Shown: in pieces, positions 1-8,432 of the stretch
Layout of the letters: every line of letters begins with the position of its first letter
Position numbering within the stretch: the first letter of the stretch is position 1
From: Luteolibacter luteus
GTDB lineage: Bacteria; Verrucomicrobiota; Verrucomicrobiia; Verrucomicrobiales; Akkermansiaceae
DNA: 64,000 nt
Direction of reading: 5' to 3'
Assembly (NCBI RefSeq): GCF_012913485.1
Contig: NZ_CP051774.1
Location: 6,262,001-6,326,000, forward strand
Position numbers and translations under genes: made by a program
The notes under the pieces: model-generated
What the model saw: only the letters and a program-made list of their open reading frames with translations
Database searches by the model: none
Told to the model about the DNA's origin: nothing

Positions 1-153
1 CTCGACGGAGATCGAGCCCCACAGGTTCTGAGCGTGGTAATTGTGGCGGCGGAGAGAGGATTGGGCCTTCATCGAATCCCGCCACGCCCACGCGATGAAG
101 ATCATCACGAGGATGCCCGACCAGAAGGTGATCGAGCGATGGAGGGGTTTCAT
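1..153 (-). CDS. Small membrane protein, third tandem paralogue (partial)
   Basis: This is the N-terminal 51 codons of a gene that runs off the left edge. The start ATG (153-151) shares its bases with the TGA stop of the gene upstream, so the two overlap by 4 nt and are probably translationally coupled. The visible protein begins MKPLHRSITFWSGILVMIF, one hydrophobic segment followed by AWAWRDS, and matches the N-termini of the next two genes almost residue for residue. After about residue 30 it diverges. No family was recognised. By analogy with its neighbours it should have about 160 residues and a second membrane segment near its C-terminus. Confidence 0.7.
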   Translation of the reverse strand, partial: MKPLHRSITFWSGILVMIFIAWAWRDSMKAQSSLRRHNYHAQNLWGSISVE

Positions 154-635
154 CTCGTCTTCTCGATCCGTTGTGCCCTGAGGAAAAGAAGACCGGTCCA
201 GCCTAGCGCGAAAGAAAGTAGCAGGCACCAGTGAGGAAGGAAATACGCGACCTTCCCGTGCTGGCCTATCTTCATGAAGAGCCGCGCCATCGCTTCGTGA
301 TCGGTCGCTTGTTTCACCTGCTGCGTGTAGGCGTCGATCTGCTCCCGTCCGATGAGGGCCACGGAGTATCCCTCGCCTTGGATGCGGAATGGCCTGGGGA
401 AAAGCGGTTGGTCCGGCGGATGTGGAGGACGGGCGATCCGTTCGATCAGGGGGTGCGGCGGGCGATGAGTATCGCTCAGTTGGAAGCCTCCGTAGAGATT
501 CCCGATCCACCAGCCGTGACCGGCGTTTGCGTTGGTAAGCATCCGGCACGAATCCCGCCACGCCCACGCGATGAAGATCATCACGAGGATGCCCGACCAG
601 AAGGTGATCGAGCGATGGAGGGGCTTGGGGGTCAT
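150..635 (-). CDS. Small two-TM membrane protein, second tandem paralogue
   Basis: 161-residue protein of unknown function. It has an N-terminal membrane segment (about residues 10-27), a polar extracytoplasmic-looking middle of about 100 residues, and a second hydrophobic segment (about 135-152) ending in a basic tail. It is the second of three tandem paralogues transcribed leftward. The start at 635 overlaps the stop of the upstream paralogue by 4 nt (ATGA) and its own stop overlaps the next start the same way, so the three are probably one transcript with coupled translation. The first ~25 codons are nearly identical in DNA to the other copies, while the middle is much more divergent. Confidence 0.75.
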   Translation of the reverse strand: MTPKPLHRSITFWSGILVMIFIAWAWRDSCRMLTNANAGHGWWIGNLYGGFQLSDTHRPPHPLIERIARPPHPPDQPLFPRPFRIQGEGYSVALIGREQIDAYTQQVKQATDHEAMARLFMKIGQHGKVAYFLPHWCLLLSFALGWTGLLFLRAQRIEKTR

Positions 636-1117
636 GCGGATGATTCTGTTAGAACCGCATGTCCTGCAGGGCGATGCCGTTTGGCACGCCAGAGGAGGAG
701 GCCGGACCAGATCAGCACGGAAAGCATTAGCGGTATCCAGTAGGGAATGAGGATGGCGCGGTATCCCTTTGGCTCGATCTTCGTGTAGCGGGCGAAGTGC
801 TTATGCGTCGCTTCCCCGGGGATCCATGACATGCCGGACTTTTGGGCCTCGCCACGCAGGAAAAGAGGAGGAGGCAAGGAAGCCGCGACGGTGGGGCCGA
901 ACAGGCTCTTTTCCAAAGGCACCCGCCCGGAATCCGGGGGCCCGGATACCGGACGGATCTCGATGCCCATCATACTGCCCAAGCTGAACGAAGTGGTCCG
1001 CCCGTAGCTGAGATGAGAGACCATCTTCATGGAATCCCGCCACGCCCACGCGATGAAGAGCATCATGAAGATGCCGGACCAAAGGGTGATCGAGCGATGG
1101 AGGGGCTTCGGCGTCAT
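632..1117 (-). CDS. Small two-TM membrane protein, first tandem paralogue
   Basis: 161-residue protein, first gene of the leftward three-gene array. It begins MTPKPLHRSITLWSGIFMM, has a membrane segment at about residues 10-25, a variable middle, and a second hydrophobic stretch near residues 125-146 followed by a basic C-terminus. Length and layout equal those of the downstream copy, supporting recent duplication. No catalytic motif is visible and no family was recognised. The ATG at 1117 is preceded by noncoding-looking sequence. Confidence 0.75.
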   Translation of the reverse strand: MTPKPLHRSITLWSGIFMMLFIAWAWRDSMKMVSHLSYGRTTSFSLGSMMGIEIRPVSGPPDSGRVPLEKSLFGPTVAASLPPPLFLRGEAQKSGMSWIPGEATHKHFARYTKIEPKGYRAILIPYWIPLMLSVLIWSGLLLWRAKRHRPAGHAVLTESSA

Positions 1118-1261
1118 GCGGAGTCAGGACAGGTCTTCTCCCGGAGATCGGAGCCCTCGTTCCCTGATATGGAGGGAAGAGATGATGCGGTCGTCAAGGC
1201 ATCAGGAAGGCGGCAGTGCCGAGGTGGCATTCCATGCCTATTGGGAACCGTTCGGATAGAT

Positions 1262-1340
1262 CGGGCCTTCAGCCCCCGGTATTTCTTCCGGCGCTACTAG
1301 GCCCTACGGCCCAGGCTGGTATGGGGCGTGCCCTTGGCGC
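1262..1340. repeat. GC-rich hairpin cluster (repeat family D, single copy here)
   Basis: Intergenic sequence with short hairpins in a row: GGGCCTTCAGCCC, CCGGTATTTCTTCCGG and GGCCCTACGGCC, ending in a GGGGCGTGCCCTTGGCGC-like stretch. The style matches the other intergenic palindromes in this window, but no second copy was seen here. Apart from this and the inverted repeat at 1521-1582, the 626 bases between 1117 and the pyruvate carboxylase gene hold nothing that looks coding. Confidence 0.4.
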
Positions 1341-1520
1341 AATGGAGGCAGCGGATCTCAGACCGCGATGCGGCGGAGGATCCTAGGGAGGTGCTTCCGG
1401 GCTTGAGCCAAACAGATCGGATCAAGGCGGCGAAAAGGAAAACCACAGACTACTCCTTGATTATCAATTCACAACAGGCGCTACAACCTCTCAAAATGGC
1501 TGCTTCCGCCCAAAAATGAA

Positions 1521-1582
1521 GCGGCCCGATCGACTAGTACCCGGAAAAACCCAAAAACCGGTGAACTCCTCAATCGGGCCGC
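1521..1582. promoter_or_regulatory. 10-bp perfect inverted repeat upstream of pyc
   Basis: GCGGCCCGAT (1521-1530) and ATCGGGCCGC (1573-1582) are perfect reverse complements separated by 42 bases that are A-rich in the middle. The element lies about 160 bases before the pyc start. It could be a leader hairpin, a terminator for something upstream, or the ends of a small repeat; the sequence does not decide. Confidence 0.4.
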
Positions 1583-1743
1583 CTACTATTGTCGCGACGC
1601 CGAAGGATTAAGACCGAACCGACCCCACGTCAAGCTTTTTCGGGAAAGTTTCTTCAATTTTTTTCCGGATACCCAATCGGGGCATGCGCTTGCCACCTTT
1701 CCCCTTGGCCGATTCCGCAGCGCTCCGTTAGGAACTTGCCCGC

Positions 1744-4700
1744 ATGCCGCAACCCAAGACCGACAAGCTTCTCGCCGCGAACCGTGGGGAGATTGCCATC
1801 CGCATTTTCCGCGCCGCAAACGAACTCGGCCTCCGCACCGTCTCGATCTTCGCGGAGGAGGACCGTTTCTCCCGTCACCGCTTCAAGGCGGACGAGGCCT
1901 ACCAGCTCGACAAGGAGAAGGGCCCGGTGGGTGCATATCTGGATGTGGAGGGCATCGTGGCGCTGGCGAAGTCGAAGGGCGTGACCCTGGTGCACCCCGG
2001 CTACGGCTTCCTTTCGGAAAATGCAGCATTTGCCCGGGCCTGTGCGCGCGAGGGCATCACCTTCGTGGGCCCCTCCCCCGAGCTGCTGGAAAACATGGGC
2101 GACAAGACCGCGGCGCGAACGCTGGCCGCGAAGTTCAATGTCCCCACCCTGCCCGGCACCGAGGAGCCGATCACGGATCCGGCGGAGGCGCTGAAGGTGG
2201 CAAAGGAGATCGGCTTCCCGCTCATCATCAAGGCAGCCTTCGGCGGCGGTGGCCGCGGCATGCGCGTGGTGGAGAAGCCGGAGAATCTGGCCGGCCTGCT
2301 GGCAGAGGCGCAGAACGAGGCGCTGAATGCCTTCGGCAATGCCGCCGTTTTCCTGGAGCGTTACATTTCCCGCGCCAAGCACATCGAGGTGCAGATCCTG
2401 GGTGACCAGCATGGCAATGTGGTGCACCTGCACGAGCGCGATTGCTCGGTGCAGCGCCGCTACCAGAAGGTCGTGGAGATCGCGCCCTCCGTAGAGCTTG
2501 ATCCGAAGGTGCGGAAGGATCTCTGCGATGCCGCAGTGGCACTGGCCAAGGGCATCGGCTACAACAATGCGGGCACGGTGGAATTCCTCTACGACATGGA
2601 CCAGAAGGACTGGTTCTTCATCGAGATGAATCCACGCATCCAGGTGGAGCACACGGTGACGGAGTGCGTCACGGGGATCGACCTGGTGCGCTCCCAGATC
2701 CTGGTGGCAAAGGGGCTGCCGTTATTTGGAAACGAGATCGCGATCCCGCAGCAGGACCAGATCCCCTGCAATGGCTATGCGATCCAGTGCCGCATCACGA
2801 CGGAAGATCCGGAGCGCGGCTTCGCGCCGGATTACGGCCGTATCCTGAACTACCGCTCCGCCGCGGGCTTCGGCATCCGTCTGGATGCGGGATCGGGCGA
2901 TGCGGGATCGGTGATCACGCCGTACTACGACTCGATGCTGGTGAAGCTGACGGCGATGGGCCGCGACTTCGAGACGGCCTGCGTGCGCATGGACCGCGCG
3001 CTGCGCGAATTCCGCATCCGCGGGGTGAAGACGAATATCCCCTTCCTGGAAAACGTGATCCGGGATGAGACCTTCCGCGCCGGCCAGGCACACACGAAGC
3101 TGATCGATACCAAGCCGGAGCTTCTCAAGTTCAGCGCGAAGCGTGACCGCGCGACGAAGCTGCTTTCCTACCTCTCCGACATTACGGTCAATGGCAACAC
3201 GACGGCCAAGGGCTGGAAGCCGGAGAAGCCGATCCTGAGTCCGCGCGTGCCGCACGCGGAGGTGAAGTCCTTCCAGGGCAGCCGGGACATTCTGTTAGAG
3301 AAAGGGCCGGAAGCTTTCACGAAGTGGATCCTGGATGAGAAGCGCTTGCTGATCACGGATACCTCGATGCGTGATGCGCACCAATCCCTGATCGCCACAC
3401 GCATGCGGACGCTCGACATGCTGCGGATCGCGGAGACTTATGCGGCAGGTCTGCCGGACCTTTTCTCGCTGGAGATGTGGGGCGGTGCGACCTTCGACAC
3501 GGCGATGCGCTTCCTGAAGGAAGATCCGTGGGCACGCCTGCGCCGCCTGCGCGAGCTGATCCCGGGCACGCTGTTCCAGATGCTTTTCCGCGGCTCGAAT
3601 GCGGTGGGTTACTCGAACTACCCGGACAATGTGGTGGCGGGCTTCGTGAAGCATTCCGCGGATGCGGGGATGGATATCTTCCGGATCTTTGACTCGCTGA
3701 ACTACCTGCCGAACATGCAGGTGGCGATGGAGGCGGTGCGCGATCACGGCAAGGCGCTCTGCGAGGCGGCGATCTGCTACACCGGCGATATCCTCGACTC
3801 GAAGCGCGACAAGTTCTCGCTGAAGTATTACGTGGCGAAGGCGAAGGAGCTGGAGAAGATGGGCGCGCACATCCTTGCGATCAAGGACATGGCCGGTCTC
3901 TGCAAGCCGCAGGCCGCCTACAATCTGGTGGATGCGCTGAAGCAGGAAATCAGCATCCCGATCCACTTCCACACGCACGATACGTCCGGCCTGAATGCCG
4001 CCTCGGTGATCGCCGCGGCGCGCGCGGGCGTGGACATCGTGGACCTGGCGATTGCCTCGATGTCGGGCTCGACCTCGCAGCCGAACTTGAACTCGGTGTG
4101 CGCCGCGCTGGCGAATTCGGATCGCGATCCGGGCTTGAATGCGGACACGCTGAACGAGGTTTCCGACTACTGGGAAGAGGTGCTGGCACAGTACAAGCCC
4201 TTCGACTCCGCGCCGCGTGCCGGCACGGCGGAGGTGTACGAGCACGAGATGCCCGGCGGCCAGTACACGAACCTGCGGGAGCAGGCGAATGCGATGGGCC
4301 TGGGTCACCGCTGGCGCGAGATCGCGCGGACCTATGCGGATGTGAATTCGCTCTTCGGAGACATCGTGAAGGTCACCCCGTCCTCGAAGGTGGTGGGAGA
4401 CATGGCGATGTTTCTGATTACCCGCGGGATCAAGGCGGCGGACGTGCCGAAGCTGAAGCCGGGCTCGATCGACTGGCCGGAAAGCGTGATCGACATGCTG
4501 GCCGGCGGACTCGGCCAGCCGGATGGCGGATGGCCTGCCGACGTGCAGAAGGTGGTGCTGGGCAACAAGCCGGCCACGACGCAGCGTCCGGGTGACCTGG
4601 CGGAGGCCGTGGATCTGGAAGCGACCCGCGAGCTGGTGGCGAAGAAGATCGGCCGCGCGGCGGATGACGATGACCTTTACTCGCACCTGATGTATCCGCA

Positions 4701-5196
4701 GGTGTTCTCGGACTTCGTGGACTTCCAGAAGAAGTACGATGACCTTAGTGGCTTGGCGACGCCGGCCTTCTTCTACGGCATGCACGTCGGCGAAGAGGTG
4801 GAGATGGAGATCGATCCGGGCAAGACCCTGTTCGTGAAGCTGGTCTCGATCGGCGATGCGGATGAGGACGGGCAGCGGACACTCTTCTACGAGCTGAACG
4901 GGATGCCGCGCGAGAGCATGGTGACAGACAAGTCCCGCGTGAGCGTTTCCAAGGCCGCCCGCGTGAAGGGCGATCCGAACGATCCCGCCCAGGCCTGCGC
5001 GCCGATGCCCGGCATGGTGACGGAAGTCGCCGTGTCCCCGGGACAAGAGGTGAAGGCAGGCGACAAGCTGATCGTGCTCGAAGCCATGAAGATGCTCACC
5101 ACCGTCAGCGCCTCCGCGGATGGCGTGGTGAAGGAGATCCTGGTGAAGAAGGGCGATCAGGTGGATAGCGACGATCTGCTGGCGAAGCTGGAGTGA
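1744..5196 (+). CDS. pyc: Pyruvate carboxylase
   Basis: 1150-residue biotin enzyme that carboxylates pyruvate to oxaloacetate using ATP and bicarbonate (anaplerosis, cytoplasm). The usual single-chain order is present. An N-terminal biotin carboxylase has the ATP-grasp glycine loop KAAFGGGGRGMRVV (about residues 164-177) and the ERDCSVQRRYQKVVE motif. A carboxyltransferase TIM barrel begins around residue 530 with ITDTSMRDAHQS. The C-terminal biotinyl domain carries EAMKM, placing the biotin on Lys1116. The length matches the family. The ATG at 1744 follows a weak AGGA-like site, and the sequence from LLAANRGEIAIRIF on is colinear with family N-termini. The stop overlaps the next start. Confidence 0.97.
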   Translation: MPQPKTDKLLAANRGEIAIRIFRAANELGLRTVSIFAEEDRFSRHRFKADEAYQLDKEKGPVGAYLDVEGIVALAKSKGVTLVHPGYGFLSENAAFARACAREGITFVGPSPELLENMGDKTAARTLAAKFNVPTLPGTEEPITDPAEALKVAKEIGFPLIIKAAFGGGGRGMRVVEKPENLAGLLAEAQNEALNAFGNAAVFLERYISRAKHIEVQILGDQHGNVVHLHERDCSVQRRYQKVVEIAPSVELDPKVRKDLCDAAVALAKGIGYNNAGTVEFLYDMDQKDWFFIEMNPRIQVEHTVTECVTGIDLVRSQILVAKGLPLFGNEIAIPQQDQIPCNGYAIQCRITTEDPERGFAPDYGRILNYRSAAGFGIRLDAGSGDAGSVITPYYDSMLVKLTAMGRDFETACVRMDRALREFRIRGVKTNIPFLENVIRDETFRAGQAHTKLIDTKPELLKFSAKRDRATKLLSYLSDITVNGNTTAKGWKPEKPILSPRVPHAEVKSFQGSRDILLEKGPEAFTKWILDEKRLLITDTSMRDAHQSLIATRMRTLDMLRIAETYAAGLPDLFSLEMWGGATFDTAMRFLKEDPWARLRRLRELIPGTLFQMLFRGSNAVGYSNYPDNVVAGFVKHSADAGMDIFRIFDSLNYLPNMQVAMEAVRDHGKALCEAAICYTGDILDSKRDKFSLKYYVAKAKELEKMGAHILAIKDMAGLCKPQAAYNLVDALKQEISIPIHFHTHDTSGLNAASVIAAARAGVDIVDLAIASMSGSTSQPNLNSVCAALANSDRDPGLNADTLNEVSDYWEEVLAQYKPFDSAPRAGTAEVYEHEMPGGQYTNLREQANAMGLGHRWREIARTYADVNSLFGDIVKVTPSSKVVGDMAMFLITRGIKAADVPKLKPGSIDWPESVIDMLAGGLGQPDGGWPADVQKVVLGNKPATTQRPGDLAEAVDLEATRELVAKKIGRAADDDDLYSHLMYPQVFSDFVDFQKKYDDLSGLATPAFFYGMHVGEEVEMEIDPGKTLFVKLVSIGDADEDGQRTLFYELNGMPRESMVTDKSRVSVSKAARVKGDPNDPAQACAPMPGMVTEVAVSPGQEVKAGDKLIVLEAMKMLTTVSASADGVVKEILVKKGDQVDSDDLLAKLE

Positions 5197-5735
5197 GGGT
5201 GAAGTCACCATCACGCAGGATCCTTGCTTCACTGATCGGCATCGCCGGGATGGGTCTCACGGCCCATCGTGGCGATGCGGCGGTGGTGGTGACGGACGGC
5301 CGCATCCTGACCTGGCATTTCACACTTGAGCCCCGGGGTGCCTCCAGCGACAGCCTCGACCAATTCCATCTCGTCTTCGGCGATGATCGCCTGAGCGACA
5401 CGGATCTGGTGTCCGTCAATGTCTTCCCTGCCGGTCAATCGGTACCGGTGATATGCCTGACATGGAGCGGCAGTCCGAATGGGACCGGCAGCTTTACTTT
5501 CCTCAGGGACTTGAACGATGCCTTCCCTGCGATGGAGGGAGTGGTTTCCTTCGATGTCCTGAAGGGCTCCGTGGATCTGGAAGGCATCACATTCCTGATC
5601 AGGACTCGAACAAGACTTCTGGGCGCGAACATGAGACAACCGATGCATCTGGTGCCGGAGCCTTCGTCGTGCCTGCTTCTCGGGATGGCCGGGTTGGTGC
5701 TCGGGTTTCGCCGGCGGCGGAGGGCGCTGGTGTAA
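5193..5735 (+). CDS. PEP-CTERM sorting-domain protein
   Basis: About 180 residues: an N-terminal signal peptide (basic start, then ASLIGIAGMGLTAHRGDA), a beta-rich secreted domain, and a C-terminal PEP-CTERM tail with VPEP, a hydrophobic stretch and RRRRR. Such tails are recognised by an exosortase (not in this window), and the proteins go to the cell surface or exopolysaccharide. The GTG start at 5193 overlaps the pyc stop; a second GTG at 5199 is equally possible. Co-translation with a central-metabolism gene is odd and may simply reflect tight packing. The function of the secreted domain is unknown. Confidence 0.75.
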   Translation: MRVKSPSRRILASLIGIAGMGLTAHRGDAAVVVTDGRILTWHFTLEPRGASSDSLDQFHLVFGDDRLSDTDLVSVNVFPAGQSVPVICLTWSGSPNGTGSFTFLRDLNDAFPAMEGVVSFDVLKGSVDLEGITFLIRTRTRLLGANMRQPMHLVPEPSSCLLLGMAGLVLGFRRRRRALV

Positions 5736-5793
5736 AAGGAGACGAGATGGACAGGGGCGGCCTGTTCGCTAGGCTGTGATGATCTTCTGCGCG

Positions 5794-6375
5794 ATGGAAT
5801 CTGATCTCGATCTTTCCCCCAGCGCGCCGGACCTTTCTTGCGGTTTGCCGATTTCTGCGGACGTGGAAGAGATTCGGAGGCGACATCTCCGTCACGAGGT
5901 GGCAGTAAGGTCCATGGGTTCAATCATGGTCCTCTTCGGCGGACTGCTGATCTCAATCGCAACGATGATCTATTTCGTCGCGACGCCCCCCAGGTTTGGG
6001 TCTTCGTATATCGACCTCTTCGGCTCCGGCCTTGGAGGAGCTTGCGCAATTGTTGTCGGGACGGGGATCAGAAAGCTGGATGAGAAGAGCAAGGTCCACG
6101 CGGCACTCCTTGCCGGCTTGGGCCTCTTCGTGTTGTTCCCGGTAGGCACGATCCTTTGCGCCTATCTACTGTTTCTCACGCTATCAGAGAAGGGCCGCGT
6201 GGTATTCAGCGAGGACTACAAGCAGGTCGTTTCCCGGACACCGGGGATGCGCGCGAAGATCCCTTTTGTCGTTTGGATAATCTTGGTTCTGGCGATCCTT
6301 GAGGCGGTGCTGGTGCAGAACCCTTTCTATGGATGGTGTTTGCCTCGCGGCAATGAGCCGGGAGCCGGGATGTAG
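5794..6375 (+). CDS. Small multi-TM membrane protein, paralogue family copy 1
   Basis: 193 residues from the ATG at 5794; an earlier ATG at 5776 would only add MMIFCA. It has a polar N-terminus, the family signature VEEIRRRHLRHEVAVRSMGS, four likely membrane segments, and a conserved stretch LLFLTLSEKGRVVFSEDYKQVVSRTP before the last segment. It aligns by eye over its whole length with the genes at 7634, 8433 and 9107 and is the most divergent of the four. No enzymatic motif is visible and the function is unknown. The C-terminus (WCLPRGNEPGAGM) differs from the other copies. Confidence 0.7.
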   Translation: MESDLDLSPSAPDLSCGLPISADVEEIRRRHLRHEVAVRSMGSIMVLFGGLLISIATMIYFVATPPRFGSSYIDLFGSGLGGACAIVVGTGIRKLDEKSKVHAALLAGLGLFVLFPVGTILCAYLLFLTLSEKGRVVFSEDYKQVVSRTPGMRAKIPFVVWIILVLAILEAVLVQNPFYGWCLPRGNEPGAGM

Positions 6376-6408
6376 GTGGAGCGGCGGCGGATCACTTGGT
6401 GCTTTTCC

Positions 6409-6564
6409 CCCGGGAGCGCGGAGCCTCTGGCCCGCAGGATGGTTCCTGACGGTCGTTCGTGATCGGTGGTGGGATGAAAATGGCGAGGTCTTGATTGGAT
6501 GAGGATGGAAGAGCAGCACGCCGCTAGGATTGCTTCTGCGGGGCAGAGCCTCCGCGCTCCCGGG
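6409..6564. repeat. Long inverted repeat between convergent genes
   Basis: A 29-base arm at 6409-6437 (starting CCCGGGAGCGCGGAG) is matched at 27 of 29 positions by the reverse complement of 6536-6564, with about 98 bases between. It fills the gap between two convergent genes, where it could act as a bidirectional terminator or be a BIME-like element. The intervening sequence has no coding character. Confidence 0.6.
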
Positions 6565-6577
6565 CAGGTCCCCTCTC

Positions 6578-7414
6578 CTATTTGCAGCCGCAACTTGATG
6601 AGGATGACGGTGACGATGGAGCTCCGACTGCGTCGGGCCAGTAGGGTTTGTCGGCGTCGGCGAATTCGTTGGTCTCGTAGGCGTCGTGGTAGCGGACCCA
6701 GGCCATGGGGAAATCGAAGGAGCCTTCATCGCGGCCCTTGGGCATGAGGTCGAGGATGGCATAGGTGCTCATCACGGTCTCCACGCCGCGGTCGTAGCTG
6801 GAGTAGGTGTGATAGATGCTGCCGTCCTCGTCCTTATAGAAGACGCTGATGCCGGGTGCCTCGGCGCTGGGGAATTCCTGCAGCGTGTAATTGTAGTCCA
6901 CCTTCCCTTTCGCGAGCTGCTCGTCGCTGAAGGACACATGGTAGTCGCCATTGAAATCGCCGCCGTAAGACGAGACCCAGGTGAAGTCCCAGCCCATGCG
7001 TTTCTTGAACTCCGCGATCTTCGCAAAGGGCGCGCGCGACACCACAGCCAAGGAAACATCGCGCGCGGCGAGATGGGGCAAGCTGCCGGCGAAGTGATCC
7101 GAGACAAAGGAACAACTCGGGCAACCCTCCTTCCAATCGGGGCCGAACATGAAGTGGTAAACGAGCAACTGGCTGTGCCCGGCGAAGAGATCCGCCAGCT
7201 TCACCTTTCCCTGCGGACCTTCGAAAACGTAATCCTTCTCCACCTTTACCCAAGGCAGCGCCCGCCTCGCCTCGGCCAGTTGGTCGCGGACGCGGAACGA
7301 CTCTTTCTCCTTCTCCAACAACAGCTTGCGGGCCGCAATCCATTCCTGCTCGGAGACAATCTGGTGATTCCGGCCCAGCGCCCGGGACCCGGATAATGTG
7401 GCATTCGTGCTCAT
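6578..7414 (-). CDS. DUF899 family thioredoxin-like protein
   Basis: 278 residues. The sequence carries hallmarks of the DUF899 family: LLEKEKESFRVRDQLAEARR with LPWVKVEKDYVFEG near the N-terminus, LLVYHFMFGPDWKEGCPSCSFVSDHF in the middle (CPSC, a thioredoxin-like CxxC), then MGWDFTWVSS and ISVFYKDEDGSIYHTYSSYDRG. The C-terminus ends in a serine run and CGCK. Members are usually annotated as putative dithiol-disulfide oxidoreductases, often near ArsR-type regulators, but no regulator is adjacent here. It is divergent from the gene at 7634, with a long palindrome between them. Confidence 0.88.
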   Translation of the reverse strand: MSTNATLSGSRALGRNHQIVSEQEWIAARKLLLEKEKESFRVRDQLAEARRALPWVKVEKDYVFEGPQGKVKLADLFAGHSQLLVYHFMFGPDWKEGCPSCSFVSDHFAGSLPHLAARDVSLAVVSRAPFAKIAEFKKRMGWDFTWVSSYGGDFNGDYHVSFSDEQLAKGKVDYNYTLQEFPSAEAPGISVFYKDEDGSIYHTYSSYDRGVETVMSTYAILDLMPKGRDEGSFDFPMAWVRYHDAYETNEFADADKPYWPDAVGAPSSPSSSSSCGCK

Positions 7415-7557
7415 GGCAATATTCTCGGATGAATGAAAAAAACGAAGGGTTCAATATGGACCCGTTCCGAGATCCGACGAAGCGGTTGATGGAAAAAGGA
7501 CAGGTTTGGTGACTTTTCCTGAAAATTGCGGAATGATTGAGTGCATATCGCCCTCAT

Positions 7558-7585
7558 TCAAGTTGTCACAATCGTGATAACTTGA
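7558..7585. promoter_or_regulatory. 28-bp palindrome in divergent intergenic region (operator candidate)
   Basis: TCAAGTTGTCAC and GTGATAACTTGA form 12-base arms (11 of 12 paired) around AATC. It sits in an AT-rich stretch between the divergent DUF899 gene (start 7414) and the membrane gene at 7634. A TTGACA at 7582-7587 overlaps its right end and could be a -35 element, although no good -10 follows at normal spacing. The size and symmetry suit a dimeric repressor. Confidence 0.5.
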
Positions 7586-7633
7586 CATTTTATTTATTTA
7601 ACTCATCCTCCGCAGGTTCACCCACCCCACCCC

Positions 7634-8209
7634 ATGGACGCAAACCCCTATGCTGCCCCCGTGGCAGCTGTCACCGGCGAAGTCCCCCTGCCGAGCGATC
7701 CTGAAGAGATCCGCCGTGCCCACATCGCGCATGAAGCGTCTGTCCGAAGCGTGGGGACCCTCTATTTTCTCGGAGCGATGGGCATGACCGTGTGGACGAT
7801 CACCAATGCCCATGCACTGATCACGGGCAGCGAGCTCGCCAAGGAGTCCGCCTGGGGCTTGGTCGCCATCCTGGCGGTGATCACCGCGCTGCAATATTGG
7901 ATGGGCATCGGCCTGAGAAGGTTGAGGAAACCCGCCCGTGCCGTCGCCGCCATCTTTTCGGCCATCGGCCTGATCGCGGTTCCCATCGGCACGGTCATCA
8001 GCGCCTACGTCCTTTATCTGCTCATGTCGCGTAAGGGCAGCATGGTCTTCAGCTCCGGGTACCAGGAAGTCATCGCCGCGACACCGGACGTGAAATACAA
8101 GACCTCGAAGGTCGTGTGGGCAGTCCTGTTGCTGTTTGGCGTGGTGATTCTGGCATTTGTGGCCCTCGGGCTCATCGCCGCCATCTCGGCAGCGGTGAAA
8201 GGTGGATGA
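7634..8209 (+). CDS. Small multi-TM membrane protein, paralogue family copy 2
   Basis: 191 residues beginning MDANPYAAPVA, then DPEEIRRAHIAHEASVRSVG, four predicted membrane segments, and the conserved SRKGSMVFSSGYQEVIAATP loop before a final hydrophobic segment. Function unknown. It is very similar to the gene at 9107 and clearly related to those at 8433 and 5794. The upstream sequence GGTTCACCCA, 13 bases before the start, is shared with the 9107 gene, so the duplication included the 5' flank. Confidence 0.75.
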   Translation: MDANPYAAPVAAVTGEVPLPSDPEEIRRAHIAHEASVRSVGTLYFLGAMGMTVWTITNAHALITGSELAKESAWGLVAILAVITALQYWMGIGLRRLRKPARAVAAIFSAIGLIAVPIGTVISAYVLYLLMSRKGSMVFSSGYQEVIAATPDVKYKTSKVVWAVLLLFGVVILAFVALGLIAAISAAVKGG

Positions 8210-8264
8210 GGAGGAGCTCCGGTGCTCCCCTCGTGGCGCAGGCGATGCGGGAAGATGAATTGGA

Positions 8265-8369
8265 TCCTCCGCGTGCCCCTTCAGGGCACTAATATATTGG
8301 CACGGCCTCACCCGGGGCTGCGCGCTTCGCGCTGAGCCCGGGCTATCTCAGGTTGCCCCCTTGGGGCAT
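8265..8369. repeat. Triple-hairpin intergenic repeat, family C copy 1
   Basis: Three GC-rich hairpins in succession: GTGCCCCTTCAGGGCAC, then CCCGGGGCTGCGCGCTTCGC and its matching half, then TGCCCCCTTGGGGCA. A close copy in the same orientation lies at 51481-51584. The stems are conserved, while the spacer between hairpins 1 and 2 differs. It sits in the gap between two same-strand paralogues. Confidence 0.65.
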
Positions 8370-8432
8370 TGGAGCACCACTTGGTCATCTTGACTGCATG
8401 GTTCATCCGAATCAGCCTTCCATCGCACGACG

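Noticed and set aside
1328-1519. 63-codon frame before pyc
   Set aside because: No RBS, no composition signal and part of a repeat-rich intergenic region.
3295-5232. Minus-strand 645-codon frame opposite pyc
   Set aside because: Rich in His, Arg and Leu with no motif; a typical antisense shadow of a high-GC gene with a certain identity on the plus strand.
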